DNA of 37,631 nucleotides. Origin: an uncultured Muribaculaceae bacterium (lineage in GTDB: Bacteria; Bacteroidota; Bacteroidia; Bacteroidales; Muribaculaceae). Of the stretch, positions 24,496 to 32,482 are shown piece by piece. Below the pieces are notes generated by a model. The model had not been told where the DNA came from. It searched no databases and worked only from the letters and a program-made list of their open reading frames with translations. The position numbers and the translations under genes were made by a program. The stretch's first letter is position 1. Each line of letters opens with the position of its first letter. Location: the NCBI GenBank assembly GCA_910583525.1, contig CAJTXL010000027.1:1-37631 (forward strand), written 5' to 3'.

Positions 24496-25239
24496 TCAAC
24501 CCTCAACACTTTTAAAACCCTCGTACATTGAAAAAGCAAGCAGATATATGCTCAGAAGAATATCCGAATGGATTTCGACAAGTTCGTCATAAACCGTATT
24601 GCTTACCGCGAGGGTAGCATCTTCGGCTATGACGTCTTCGATTATTTGGGGCAATACCATGCACAATTTATAAAACGCAAGAGAGTCTCCGAATACAAGT
24701 GCATAAAATTTATCCATCGACATGCGCCTTATATTCCTATGTGTACGCGAACGCCCATCTAAGGACACACGCCAAGGCTCGTCTTTAGATTTAGATGAAA
24801 TTACTTCGACAAGATAACATGTCGCCTGGTCATCATCAAGCAGCTTTGCCTGCATCTTCATATATGTGCGTTGCGATGAAGCGGAGTTCATTGTGTTATG
24901 CTTGTTCTTCATCTCGACAAATATATGCCTTTCGTGATTTTCCACATCAAACCCCGCCACAGGAACATTCCATCCGTTACCGGCATATTTGAAAAGGTTC
25001 TGGTGGAAATATCCTATTTTATTTGTGTTGGACTTATCAATCTGCCTCAGGCATTCATCTTCGATTGTTTCTCTCAAAGATTTACCGTAGACTTTGGCAT
25101 CGAATGTCAGTTTTATAGGGTCTATTATATTGCTGTTGAACTGCGCCAAATTGATTTCTCTACGATACGATTTGACCGTAGCCTTTACATGTTCATAGAT
25201 GACGTCATCGGAAATAAATCCCAAATTGTAATTTCTCAT
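24496..25239 (-). CDS. Type II restriction endonuclease, Eco47II/Sau96I-like
   Basis: A 247-residue nuclease resembling the Eco47II family, whose members cut GGNCC. Family-like blocks are NYNLGFISDD at the start, DPIKLTFDAKVYGKS (41-55), SNTNKIGYFHQNLFKY and IFVEMKNKHNTMNS. A PD-(D/E)xK site is readable as D98 with E109-x-K111. It is first in the operon with the methyltransferase and vsr. ATG 25239 is preferred, since the extension to 25248 needs a TTG and adds only three residues. The base composition is more AT-rich than neighbouring housekeeping genes, consistent with acquired DNA. Specificity is inferred from family memory, not tested. Confidence 0.85.
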   Translation of the reverse strand: MRNYNLGFISDDVIYEHVKATVKSYRREINLAQFNSNIIDPIKLTFDAKVYGKSLRETIEDECLRQIDKSNTNKIGYFHQNLFKYAGNGWNVPVAGFDVENHERHIFVEMKNKHNTMNSASSQRTYMKMQAKLLDDDQATCYLVEVISSKSKDEPWRVSLDGRSRTHRNIRRMSMDKFYALVFGDSLAFYKLCMVLPQIIEDVIAEDATLAVSNTVYDELVEIHSDILLSIYLLAFSMYEGFKSVEG

Positions 25240-25258
25240 AATGCTCAAATATCTTATG

Positions 25259-25266
25259 CAAAGATA
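25259..25266 (-). promoter_or_regulatory. Candidate -7 element of the restriction-modification operon
   Basis: On the minus strand TATCTTTG followed by C lies 19 bases before the nuclease start. A second possible -7, TAATTTTG, is at 25278-25285. Neither has a clear -33 partner. A repressor such as the HTH-bearing methyltransferase could act here. Confidence 0.4.
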
Positions 25267-25282
25267 AGTATTTCCAGCAAAA

Positions 25283-26878
25283 TTAAGTGTGTTTTCTGTT
25301 CTTTTTATTTTTCCCAGACCGTTTCGGCTTTTGAGCGGAGAGGCGCATTGCCACCACGCGGCGCAACAGGGGTGTGTTCAGGCGCGGCTCGCACGCGATG
25401 GCTTCGTTGAAAAGCTCGACGGCACGACGCATGTCGCCGGCGGCGAATGCCTGGTCGGCTTCTGTCAGGAGTGTTTCGGCACGGGCTCTGCGCAGGGCTT
25501 CGTCCTGGTCGCGCATGTCATTGAATGTGCGGCTGAAGCGCAGTACTTCGGGACTTACGAATACGTCTCTCGCTTCTATGCCCGAACGGAGTGAAATGCC
25601 TTCAAGAGAGGTGCAACGGCTCAAAGCCACATATACCTGGCCTCCGGCAAAAGCGCCGCCACCGCCAAGGTCGATTATGATATTGTCGAACGTCAGGCCC
25701 TGGCTTTTGTGTATAGTCAGCGCCCACGCGGCCTTGATTGGGAACTGTGTGAAAGTGCCTTTGATTCGGCCCGACACCCGTTTTGTCGAGGTATCGTATT
25801 CATATGCCACATTTTCCCATATCACCGGCTCGACACTGATGTCGTCGCCGTTTTCGAGCCTTACGGTGAGTTTGTCAGCCTCAGTCTCGGCGACAATGCC
25901 TATTGTGCCGTTAACGAAACGCCGTTCGGGGTCGTTGCGCAGAAAGATGACTTGGGCACCTTTTTTGAGTGTAAGGTCGAGGTCGGTGGGATATGCCGAA
26001 ATAGGGAAGTCGCCTTCGACAAGCCCGGAATAAGTCACCGGTTCGGCTTCGAGCCGATTTAAGTGATAGTCGTTTATCCGCTTCACCGTATCTCGGCGTC
26101 CGGCAAGTGTCATCACTATCTTATCGCCTCGAACGGTCTCATCTTCCGAGTCTGTGACACGCATATTCACTGCCTGAATATCGGAACGGTCGGGCACCCC
26201 GAGCCTGAAACGGTCGAGGATGTCGACAAAACGGGCTTCTTTCTGACGGTAGACTTTGCGCAATTCTATCGACACCAACCCGAACTGCGAAAACACACGC
26301 GCATTGAAAAAGAACTGATGCCGGTACTCCCGTTGCAGTATCGCCTTGTCTTCAGATGTCACGACAGGCTCAAGCTGAAAGACATCGCCGACAAGCAAAA
26401 GCTGTTTGCCGCCGAATGGCTTGCGACGGTCGCCCCCGAAGGTGCGCAGTATGCGGTCGACCAAATCGATGACATCGGCGCGAACCATCGATATTTCGTC
26501 GATGACAATAAGTTCGACCTCCTTGAACATTTTTATGGTGCGACCGCTCAGCTGCAATCTGTCACGCAGCCGCGCCGGAGCGAAATCAGGGTCATCGGGC
26601 AGCACCGGCTGCAAAGGCAGATGAAAGAAGGAGTGCAATGTCTGTCCGCCGACATTCACCGCTGCGATGCCTGTCGGAGCCAACACGACATGTTCTTTAC
26701 GGGTATGGTCTATTATATAACGCAGAAAAGTCGATTTTCCCGTTCCGGCTTTGCCGGTAAGGAAAATCGAACAGTCCGTTTCTTCGACAAGAGTCCAAAG
26801 ACGTCTGAACTCAGGGTTCTCGGTATCAATGTCGACCGGCCGCATATCGGCGGCCTTGCGAGGTGCCGACAAAGCCAT
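25283..26878 (-). CDS. Pif1-like SF1B helicase with C-terminal TPR-like region
   Basis: A 531-residue ATP-dependent DNA helicase of the Pif1/RecD type. Walker A is GKAGTGKST (42-50), then APTGIAAVNVGGQTLHSFF (motif Ia), Walker B LIVIDEISM, LLVGDVFQLEPV (motif III), and near the C-terminus ALTIHKSQGLTFD and YVALSRCTS (motifs V and VI). The last 90 residues are helical with a TPR-like repeat (ALRRARAETLLTEAD, AVELFNEAIACEPR) and a Lys-rich tail. The start shares one base with the nitroreductase stop, so the two are translationally coupled. It directly precedes the restriction operon, but the base composition matches the core genes, so it is probably housekeeping. Exact substrate unknown. Confidence 0.9.
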   Translation of the reverse strand: MALSAPRKAADMRPVDIDTENPEFRRLWTLVEETDCSIFLTGKAGTGKSTFLRYIIDHTRKEHVVLAPTGIAAVNVGGQTLHSFFHLPLQPVLPDDPDFAPARLRDRLQLSGRTIKMFKEVELIVIDEISMVRADVIDLVDRILRTFGGDRRKPFGGKQLLLVGDVFQLEPVVTSEDKAILQREYRHQFFFNARVFSQFGLVSIELRKVYRQKEARFVDILDRFRLGVPDRSDIQAVNMRVTDSEDETVRGDKIVMTLAGRRDTVKRINDYHLNRLEAEPVTYSGLVEGDFPISAYPTDLDLTLKKGAQVIFLRNDPERRFVNGTIGIVAETEADKLTVRLENGDDISVEPVIWENVAYEYDTSTKRVSGRIKGTFTQFPIKAAWALTIHKSQGLTFDNIIIDLGGGGAFAGGQVYVALSRCTSLEGISLRSGIEARDVFVSPEVLRFSRTFNDMRDQDEALRRARAETLLTEADQAFAAGDMRRAVELFNEAIACEPRLNTPLLRRVVAMRLSAQKPKRSGKNKKNRKHT

Positions 26879-27627
26879 CAGGCATCTTGTGTTTCTATTG
26901 CCTGCAAAAGGCTGCGCCCTAAGGCAAGGTTAAGCTCTCGCGGATAGCGCACTTCCGAATAGACCTGCGCAAGGGTTTCTTTGCCGTTTTCAGCGACAAA
27001 ACGCCGAGACTCTTCGAGCTGCTCCTTTTCGGCATAATAGACATCGATGTCCGATGGTGTGGCATCGTGATAAGTCTCACGGCTGACAACTGCCGACAAG
27101 GGCAGGCGGTCGGACGGCGCCGGTTTCAAGCCTTCGGCCGGATAGCCTACGGCGACCGAGAACAAAGGTATTACTCCGTCGGGCACTTCGAGCGCTTTGC
27201 AGAAGCCGTCGAGATTATATGTAACCGTGCCAAGATAGCAGCATCCGATGCCGCTCTGCTCCGCTACGGCCACAAACTGCTGTGCGAAAATCGACGCATC
27301 GATAATGGCCGTGAGTTTGCCGCCGGCATTGTCGAGACTGTTTTCGGTATGCCGAGCGCGGCACCATTTGCCGAACCGGCGCACATCGGCACAAAATGTA
27401 AGCAGTGCATCGCAATTTTTTGCCGCAGGCTGCCCGAGATGCAAAGCGGCAAGTCGGGCCTTTTTTGCCGGGTCACGCGCGACGATAACATTATACAGCT
27501 GCATATTGCCCGTCGAGGGGGCATGGGCCGCTGCGGCAAGGAGTTCATCGAGCAATGCTTCGTCGACATGACGCTCTTCTGAAAATTTACGCACAGTGGC
27601 GCGTTTCTTGAAAAAATCCGAATCCAT
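26878..27627 (-). CDS. Nitroreductase-family FMN oxidoreductase
   Basis: A 249-residue member of the nitroreductase superfamily, FMN enzymes that reduce nitro compounds, quinones or flavins with NAD(P)H. The N-terminus FFKKRATVRKFSEE and AAAHAPSTGNMQLYNVIV carry the FMN phosphate-binding and isoalloxazine contacts, and AEQSGIGCCYLGTVTYN forms the other part of the flavin site. The physiological substrate cannot be assigned. ATG 27627 is 5 bases after the META gene stop, and the gene end overlaps the helicase start by one base, forming a three-gene unit. Confidence 0.9.
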   Translation of the reverse strand: MDSDFFKKRATVRKFSEERHVDEALLDELLAAAAHAPSTGNMQLYNVIVARDPAKKARLAALHLGQPAAKNCDALLTFCADVRRFGKWCRARHTENSLDNAGGKLTAIIDASIFAQQFVAVAEQSGIGCCYLGTVTYNLDGFCKALEVPDGVIPLFSVAVGYPAEGLKPAPSDRLPLSAVVSRETYHDATPSDIDVYYAEKEQLEESRRFVAENGKETLAQVYSEVRYPRELNLALGRSLLQAIETQDA

Positions 27628-27632
27628 GGCAA

Positions 27633-28550
27633 TCAATCATTTTCCGGCATGGGAATTCTTTTAAGCGTCAACACGGCTTTCCCGGCCTTGTCAAGCAATA
27701 GCACCGTATCTTCACGGTCGCCAGCAATTGCGGTCTTTGTCTCTTCAAGAGCCACGAGCATCTGACGCTCCTGGTCGCCTTTCGGGCAGGCCATGCGTGT
27801 AACGCCCATATCGCTGAAATCGATGGCATTTGAACGCTGCGGGTCGATATACAAATCACCGTTGAAGTAGTTGCAGCCGGTGTTGCCGTGCACTTTGAGT
27901 TCGGCTATGTCTATGAATATGTTGGCTTCTTCATCGTCGATGGCACGGCCGTCGATAGCTGTCACACGCCAGTTTCCGTTCAGGAATTCCATGTTGTGGC
28001 GGCGTAGAGTCATCATCGTATTGCCGGACTTGTCTTTGAAGTACAGATAGGTGTCTTGCCCTATGCGCCTGCAATCGACGGTGGGTCTGGCCTCGTCGTT
28101 GAACATGCTTGCTATCAAAGCACTGTATTCGACGTCAGGGCAATATTTCATAGTAGAAAGCACTCCCGAAAATCCCATCGAGCCGTCGCTGCGAAGCACA
28201 TAGTTACCGTTGATTATGTTACAGCCGTCAGAGGCATAGAAACGTCCGTCGGGACCGAAATGAACATAGGGCACATCTTCTTCGGCCGTTATGTTTATTT
28301 TTCCGACACCCGTCACACGCCATTCGCCGCCGGAAAGCTGTTCCTGAGTGGGCTTCACAGCCAATTTGCTGTCGGCAGGTTTATTCTTGCCTTGGTCTTT
28401 GTTTTTCTTATCTTTCTTATCGGGCTTTACTGCCTGTGAACTGACGATTTTTTTATCGCCGTCCTGCTGCGAGGCCGGTTTAAAAATCGAACATGACGGA
28501 GCCATAAAGGCCGTAAGTGATATAGCTAAAATTATAGGGCTTAGTTTCAT
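27633..28550 (-). CDS. Lipoprotein with two META domains
   Basis: A 305-residue envelope lipoprotein. The signal sequence ends at AFMAPSC (C20), followed by a Lys/Asp-rich linker to about residue 65. Two META (HslJ-like) domains follow: GEWRVTGVGKI to MMTLRRHN (about 75-182) and NGNWRVTAIDG to AVLTLKR (about 190-300), each with the Cys/Asn-containing core (SDGCNIINGNYV; GNTGCNYFNGDL). In E. coli HslJ the domain is linked to stress and novobiocin resistance; the role in Bacteroidales is unknown. First gene of the unit with the nitroreductase and helicase. Confidence 0.87.
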   Translation of the reverse strand: MKLSPIILAISLTAFMAPSCSIFKPASQQDGDKKIVSSQAVKPDKKDKKNKDQGKNKPADSKLAVKPTQEQLSGGEWRVTGVGKINITAEEDVPYVHFGPDGRFYASDGCNIINGNYVLRSDGSMGFSGVLSTMKYCPDVEYSALIASMFNDEARPTVDCRRIGQDTYLYFKDKSGNTMMTLRRHNMEFLNGNWRVTAIDGRAIDDEEANIFIDIAELKVHGNTGCNYFNGDLYIDPQRSNAIDFSDMGVTRMACPKGDQERQMLVALEETKTAIAGDREDTVLLLDKAGKAVLTLKRIPMPEND

Positions 28551-28629
28551 GTGTCTATGTTTTTGAGTTTCTTTTTAGTTAACGTTCGAGAACCGCCAAT
28601 GTTTCGCGGCGTCTGAAACTTCACCTTTG

Positions 28630-28637
28630 CAAATTTA
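28630..28637 (-). promoter_or_regulatory. -7 element of the META/nitroreductase/helicase operon
   Basis: On the minus strand TAAATTTG followed by C fits the consensus and would give a leader of about 70 bases. No good -33 element was found. Confidence 0.45.
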
Positions 28638-28665
28638 GTCATTTTTCAAGAAAAAAAACTACTTC

Positions 28666-28697
28666 ATTGCTTATTCAAGCGAAATATCTTAATTTTG
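28666..28697 (+). promoter_or_regulatory. Promoter of ilvA
   Basis: ATTG (28666-28669), 20 bases, then TAATTTTG (28690-28697). The expected leader before ATG 28721 is short, about 15-18 bases, so an attenuator is unlikely. Confidence 0.65.
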
Positions 28698-28720
28698 CCC
28701 ATGCAAAACAAAATACAGCC

Positions 28721-29917
28721 ATGCTCGAAATCAGCGAAATATTCAATGCGGCCGCCGTACTCAAAGATGTGGCGCGCAAAACAGCCATAATACCGGCACC
28801 GAAACTGCGTCCCGGCACAGACATCTATCTGAAAACAGAAAACTTACAGCTGACAGGCTCTTTCAAGCTTCGTGGGGCCTACTACAAGATATCACAGCTT
28901 TCCGACGAAGAAAAAGCCCGTGGCGTCATAGCATGCTCGGCAGGGAACCATGCCCAAGGCGTGGCACTCGGTGCGACGCATAACGGCATAAAATCGCTCA
29001 TATGCCTTCCGGCCGGCGCTCCGATATCCAAAATAGAGGCAACAAAAGGCTATGGGGCCGAAGTATGCCTCGTGCCCGGCGTATATGACGATGCCTATGC
29101 CCGTGCCATCGAACTACAGAAAGAGCACGGATATAGCTTCGTGCATCCGTTCGACGACCCTAAAGTAATTGCAGGCCAAGGTACCATCGGCCTTGAAATA
29201 CTCGAACAGATGCCCGACGTCGAAGCCGTCATCGTGCCCATAGGCGGAGGCGGCCTGATTTCAGGCGTAGCCTTTGCCATCAAAACGCTCCGACCCGACG
29301 TGATGGTGTACGGCGTGCAGTCGTCAGGAGCGCCGTCGATGGCCGCTTCGCTCAAAGAAGGCAAGCTGTGCCACCTCAACGACGTGTCGACCATAGCCGA
29401 CGGCATAGCGGTCAAAGAGCCGGGTGTCAACACGTTCGACATGTGCAACAAATATGTCGATGAAGTCGTGACAGTGACCGACGACGAAATCGCCGCCGCC
29501 ATCCTCGCCCTCATAGAGCAACAGAAACTCGTTGCCGAAGGTGCCGGTGCGGTTGCCGTTGCGGCTGCGATGTTCGGCAAACTCCCGATAGAAGGCAAGA
29601 AAACGGTATGTCTCGTGTCGGGGGGCAACATCGACGTAAACACACTCAGCCGAGTAATCACGCGCGGCCTCAGCAAAAGCGGACGCAACTATACATTCAT
29701 AGTCGACCTTCCAGACAAACCGGGTCAATTGTCGGGCGTATGCAATGCCGTGGGACAGAAGGGCGGCAACATCATATCGGTGACGCACGAACGAATAAAC
29801 GGCAGTTCGGCGATAAACGGATGCACCATACGCCTCGAACTTGAGACACGCGACAAAGAACATATAGCCGAAATACGCACAGCCCTGACCGAGGCCGGCT
29901 ACAACGTGCTTAACTGA
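28721..29917 (+). CDS. ilvA: Threonine ammonia-lyase with ACT domain
   Basis: A 398-residue pyridoxal-phosphate enzyme that deaminates threonine to 2-oxobutyrate, the first step toward isoleucine. The PLP lysine is K49 in GSFKLRGA, the glycine-rich phosphate loop is GGGGLISG, and serine/threonine contacts lie in CSAGNHAQG. The final 75 residues (FIVDLPDKPGQLSGV onward) form one ACT domain. The length fits the short single-ACT form (TIGR01127 type) rather than the 500-residue E. coli IlvA, so a catabolic TdcB-like role is also possible. ATG 28721 lies after the promoter. The C1 peptidase gene follows 24 bases later. Confidence 0.9.
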   Translation: MLEISEIFNAAAVLKDVARKTAIIPAPKLRPGTDIYLKTENLQLTGSFKLRGAYYKISQLSDEEKARGVIACSAGNHAQGVALGATHNGIKSLICLPAGAPISKIEATKGYGAEVCLVPGVYDDAYARAIELQKEHGYSFVHPFDDPKVIAGQGTIGLEILEQMPDVEAVIVPIGGGGLISGVAFAIKTLRPDVMVYGVQSSGAPSMAASLKEGKLCHLNDVSTIADGIAVKEPGVNTFDMCNKYVDEVVTVTDDEIAAAILALIEQQKLVAEGAGAVAVAAAMFGKLPIEGKKTVCLVSGGNIDVNTLSRVITRGLSKSGRNYTFIVDLPDKPGQLSGVCNAVGQKGGNIISVTHERINGSSAINGCTIRLELETRDKEHIAEIRTALTEAGYNVLN

Positions 29918-29941
29918 CATTGCAACATTGCATATAGCATC

Positions 29942-31156
29942 ATGAACAAATTCACATATACGGCGATAGCCGCACTACTCTCTTCACAGGCAATGTGGGG
30001 CGGCATGGCATCAGACAGCACCGCCACCGACAGCATAGAAAAATTCGCATTCACCGACATCATATCATTGCCGACAACATCGGTCAAAGACCAAAACAAA
30101 TCGGGCACTTGCTGGTGCTTTGCCGGCACGTCGTTCTTTGAAGATGAAATACTTCGACAAGGCGGCGACAGCCTCGACATATCGGAAATGTTCACCGTAC
30201 GCAAATGCTACGAAGACAAAGCGGAAAAGTATGTGCGCATGTACGGACAGACACACCTCGCCGCCGGCGGCTCTATAATGGATGTTCCATATGTGTGGAA
30301 ACGATACGGCGCAATGCCTGAAGAGACATACCGAGGCTTGGAGTACGGAGAAGAAAAACACGTGCACGGCGAACTTGACGCCGCTATCGAGAATTTTCTT
30401 AAAGCCGTAGTCGCCAAACCAAACAAAAAGGTATCGACAGCATGGCGTACGGCTCTCAAAGGCATTCTCGACGCATACCTCGGCGAAGTGCCCGAGACAT
30501 TCGAGTACAATGGCAAGACCTATACTCCGGCATCGTTTGCGGCCTCGCTGCCGATAAAGACGGAACAATATGTTCCGGTGACATCGTTCTCGCACCATCC
30601 CTTCTACGAGACGTTTGCTGTCGAAGTGCCCGACAACTGGCTGTGGGCACAATATTACAATGTTCCGCTCGACGAACTCAAAGCCATCGTCGACAACTCG
30701 CTCGAAAAAGGATATACGCTCGTATGGGCTGCCGACGTCAGCGAAGGCGGTTTCAAATGGAACGACGGCGTAGCCTTGATGCCTAAAGGCAAGACCGAAG
30801 GCGACATGGACGGCACCGAACTGGCACGGTGGGTAAAACTCTCCGACAAGGAACGGGCCGACAAGAAATTCGACTTCAAAGGTCCTGTCGAAGAAATCGA
30901 AGTTACGCAAGAGCTGAGGCAGCAGATGTTCGACAACCAGGAAACTACCGACGACCATGGAATGGAAATTGTAGGATATGCCACCGACCAAAACGGAAAA
31001 CGATACTACAAAGTGAAGAACTCCTGGGACACCAACCAGGTCTACGACGGTTTCTTCTACGTATCCGAACCGTATTTCCTCGCCAAGACCGTGAACGTGC
31101 TCGTAAACCGCGACGCCATACCGGGTGTTATAGCTAAAAAGCTGAAGCTTAAATAG
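29942..31156 (+). CDS. Secreted C1-family (aminopeptidase C/bleomycin hydrolase-like) peptidase
   Basis: A 404-residue papain-fold cysteine peptidase of family C1B. The catalytic set is visible: Gln51 and Cys57 in QNKSGTCWCF, His339 in DDHGMEIVGYA and Asn360 in VKNSWDT. Unlike cytoplasmic PepC it starts with a hydrophobic signal-like segment (FTYTAIAALLSSQAMWGG), suggesting export to the periplasm. Bleomycin-hydrolase-type enzymes form hexamers and act as aminopeptidases, but that is family knowledge. It lies between ilvA and a SPOR lipoprotein, with gaps of 24 and 29 bases, probably in one transcript. Confidence 0.88.
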   Translation: MNKFTYTAIAALLSSQAMWGGMASDSTATDSIEKFAFTDIISLPTTSVKDQNKSGTCWCFAGTSFFEDEILRQGGDSLDISEMFTVRKCYEDKAEKYVRMYGQTHLAAGGSIMDVPYVWKRYGAMPEETYRGLEYGEEKHVHGELDAAIENFLKAVVAKPNKKVSTAWRTALKGILDAYLGEVPETFEYNGKTYTPASFAASLPIKTEQYVPVTSFSHHPFYETFAVEVPDNWLWAQYYNVPLDELKAIVDNSLEKGYTLVWAADVSEGGFKWNDGVALMPKGKTEGDMDGTELARWVKLSDKERADKKFDFKGPVEEIEVTQELRQQMFDNQETTDDHGMEIVGYATDQNGKRYYKVKNSWDTNQVYDGFFYVSEPYFLAKTVNVLVNRDAIPGVIAKKLKLK

Positions 31157-31185
31157 ACTTATTATTTGATTTTGAGAGCACTCCG

Positions 31186-31725
31186 ATGAAATATCTCTCC
31201 ATAGCGACAGCATTGGCTCTGATTGTGCCTATGCTGTTTTCCTGCAAGACCACCGAAGAGAACTACCGCGAAGCATACCAAAAGACAATAGCCGCGCGGA
31301 ACGAGGATGCCGCCCTCGACTCTACCATCTACGGCGTACAACGTCGACAGATGCAGAGCGCGACCGTCACTACCCCTGCCGGCCCTGTAGAAGTGCGGCG
31401 GCACGTTGTGCGTGTGACCGAGGGCGGAGGCGGCATTCCCGAAAAACTGCACCAATACAATGTCGTTGTCGGACAGTTCAAACAGCTCTTCAATGCCAAA
31501 TCGCTGCGCGACAGGCTTGCCGACGGCCACTATCCGACAGCTTTCGTAGTTGAAACCGCCGAACCATATTACTATGTCGTGCTCCAGTCGTTCGATGATG
31601 CAGCAGAAGCATCGGCCGCGCTCAACGAGTTCAAAACAAAAAAAGTAATAGCCATGCGCGAACCGTGCCCATTCATACTCGATGCCACAGCGCGCCGTAA
31701 AACGCAAGCGGCACGAAAACCATAA
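31186..31725 (+). CDS. SPOR-domain lipoprotein
   Basis: A 179-residue lipoprotein with signal MKYLSIATALALIVPMLFSC (lipid-modified C20). The C-terminal half (about 91-165: QYNVVVGQFKQLFNAKSL, then YYYVVLQSFDDAAEASAAL) is a SPOR domain, which in other bacteria binds denuded peptidoglycan glycan strands at division sites. The tail is basic (ARRKTQAARKP). A role at the septum or cell wall is inferred from the domain alone. It is followed by the CpsB-like gene after 10 bases. Confidence 0.85.
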   Translation: MKYLSIATALALIVPMLFSCKTTEENYREAYQKTIAARNEDAALDSTIYGVQRRQMQSATVTTPAGPVEVRRHVVRVTEGGGGIPEKLHQYNVVVGQFKQLFNAKSLRDRLADGHYPTAFVVETAEPYYYVVLQSFDDAAEASAALNEFKTKKVIAMREPCPFILDATARRKTQAARKP

Positions 31726-31735
31726 CCATACTGCC

Positions 31736-32473
31736 ATGTTTGATTTTTTCAGGAAACCCAAAGAAGCCGTAAAATTATGTTTCAGCACCGACATCCATTG
31801 CCATGTGGTGCCGGGTGTCGACGACGGCTCACCCGACGCGGCAACATCGGCCGACCTTATCGAACACATGCAGTCGTGGGGAATCGGGCGCATAATAGCG
31901 TCGCCACATGTCACACAGAATACTTTTGAAAACGACCGAGCATCAATAGAGCCGGCCATGGCACAGTTGCAGGCCGAACTTAAACGCCGTGGCAACAATA
32001 TCGAAATATCGCACTCGGCAGAATACCGAATCGACGAACTGCTGATGCAACGCATAGAGGCCGGCGACCTTATGCCACTACCAAACGACTATCTGCTCAT
32101 CGAAAACTCGTTCATGCAGGAGCCTTGGAATCTTGACCAACTCATTTTCGACCTACAGGTGCGAGGCTTACGTCCTATACTCGCCCACCCCGAACGATAC
32201 CCCTATTACTACAACCGCAAAAACCGCTACCGCGAACTGCACGAAGCGGGCCTTGCGTTCCAGATAAATGTGCTCAGTCTCGCCGGAGCCTACGGCAAGG
32301 CCGAACGCAAAGTAGCATGTCACCTCATAGACGCAGGCCTTGTCGATTTCATCGGCACCGACCTGCACCGGCAGTCACATGTCGATGCCATCAACGCATA
32401 TCTAAAGACAAAAGAAGCGCGGAACGATATGTCCGCGCTGTCTGCTGTCGTGAAAAACGACAAAGTCCTTTAG
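31736..32473 (+). CDS. CpsB/CapC (YwqE)-type PHP-family tyrosine phosphatase
   Basis: A 245-residue metal-dependent phosphatase of the PHP fold. The N-terminal metal motif is DIHCHVVPGVDDG (H21, H23), with SPHVTQNTF, ILAHPERY and FIGTDLHR supplying further ligands. In Gram-positive and some Bacteroidota genomes these enzymes dephosphorylate tyrosine kinases that control capsule export. No Wzc-like kinase lies in this window, but the sugar-nucleotide genes wecB, wecG and wecC follow on the opposite strand. ATG 31736 is chosen over an upstream in-frame start lying inside the SPOR gene. It converges on wecB with a 9-base gap. Confidence 0.87.
   Translation: MFDFFRKPKEAVKLCFSTDIHCHVVPGVDDGSPDAATSADLIEHMQSWGIGRIIASPHVTQNTFENDRASIEPAMAQLQAELKRRGNNIEISHSAEYRIDELLMQRIEAGDLMPLPNDYLLIENSFMQEPWNLDQLIFDLQVRGLRPILAHPERYPYYYNRKNRYRELHEAGLAFQINVLSLAGAYGKAERKVACHLIDAGLVDFIGTDLHRQSHVDAINAYLKTKEARNDMSALSAVVKNDKVL
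32405..32439 (-). terminator. Candidate wec operon terminator inside cpsB
   Basis: On the minus strand AGCGCGGA (32439-32432) pairs with TCCGCGCT (32423-32416) around an 8-base loop and is followed by TCTTTTGTCTTT. It lies 44 bases beyond the wecB stop, within the convergent cpsB coding sequence, so its sequence serves two purposes. Confidence 0.45.
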
Positions 32474-32482
32474 ACCTGTTCG

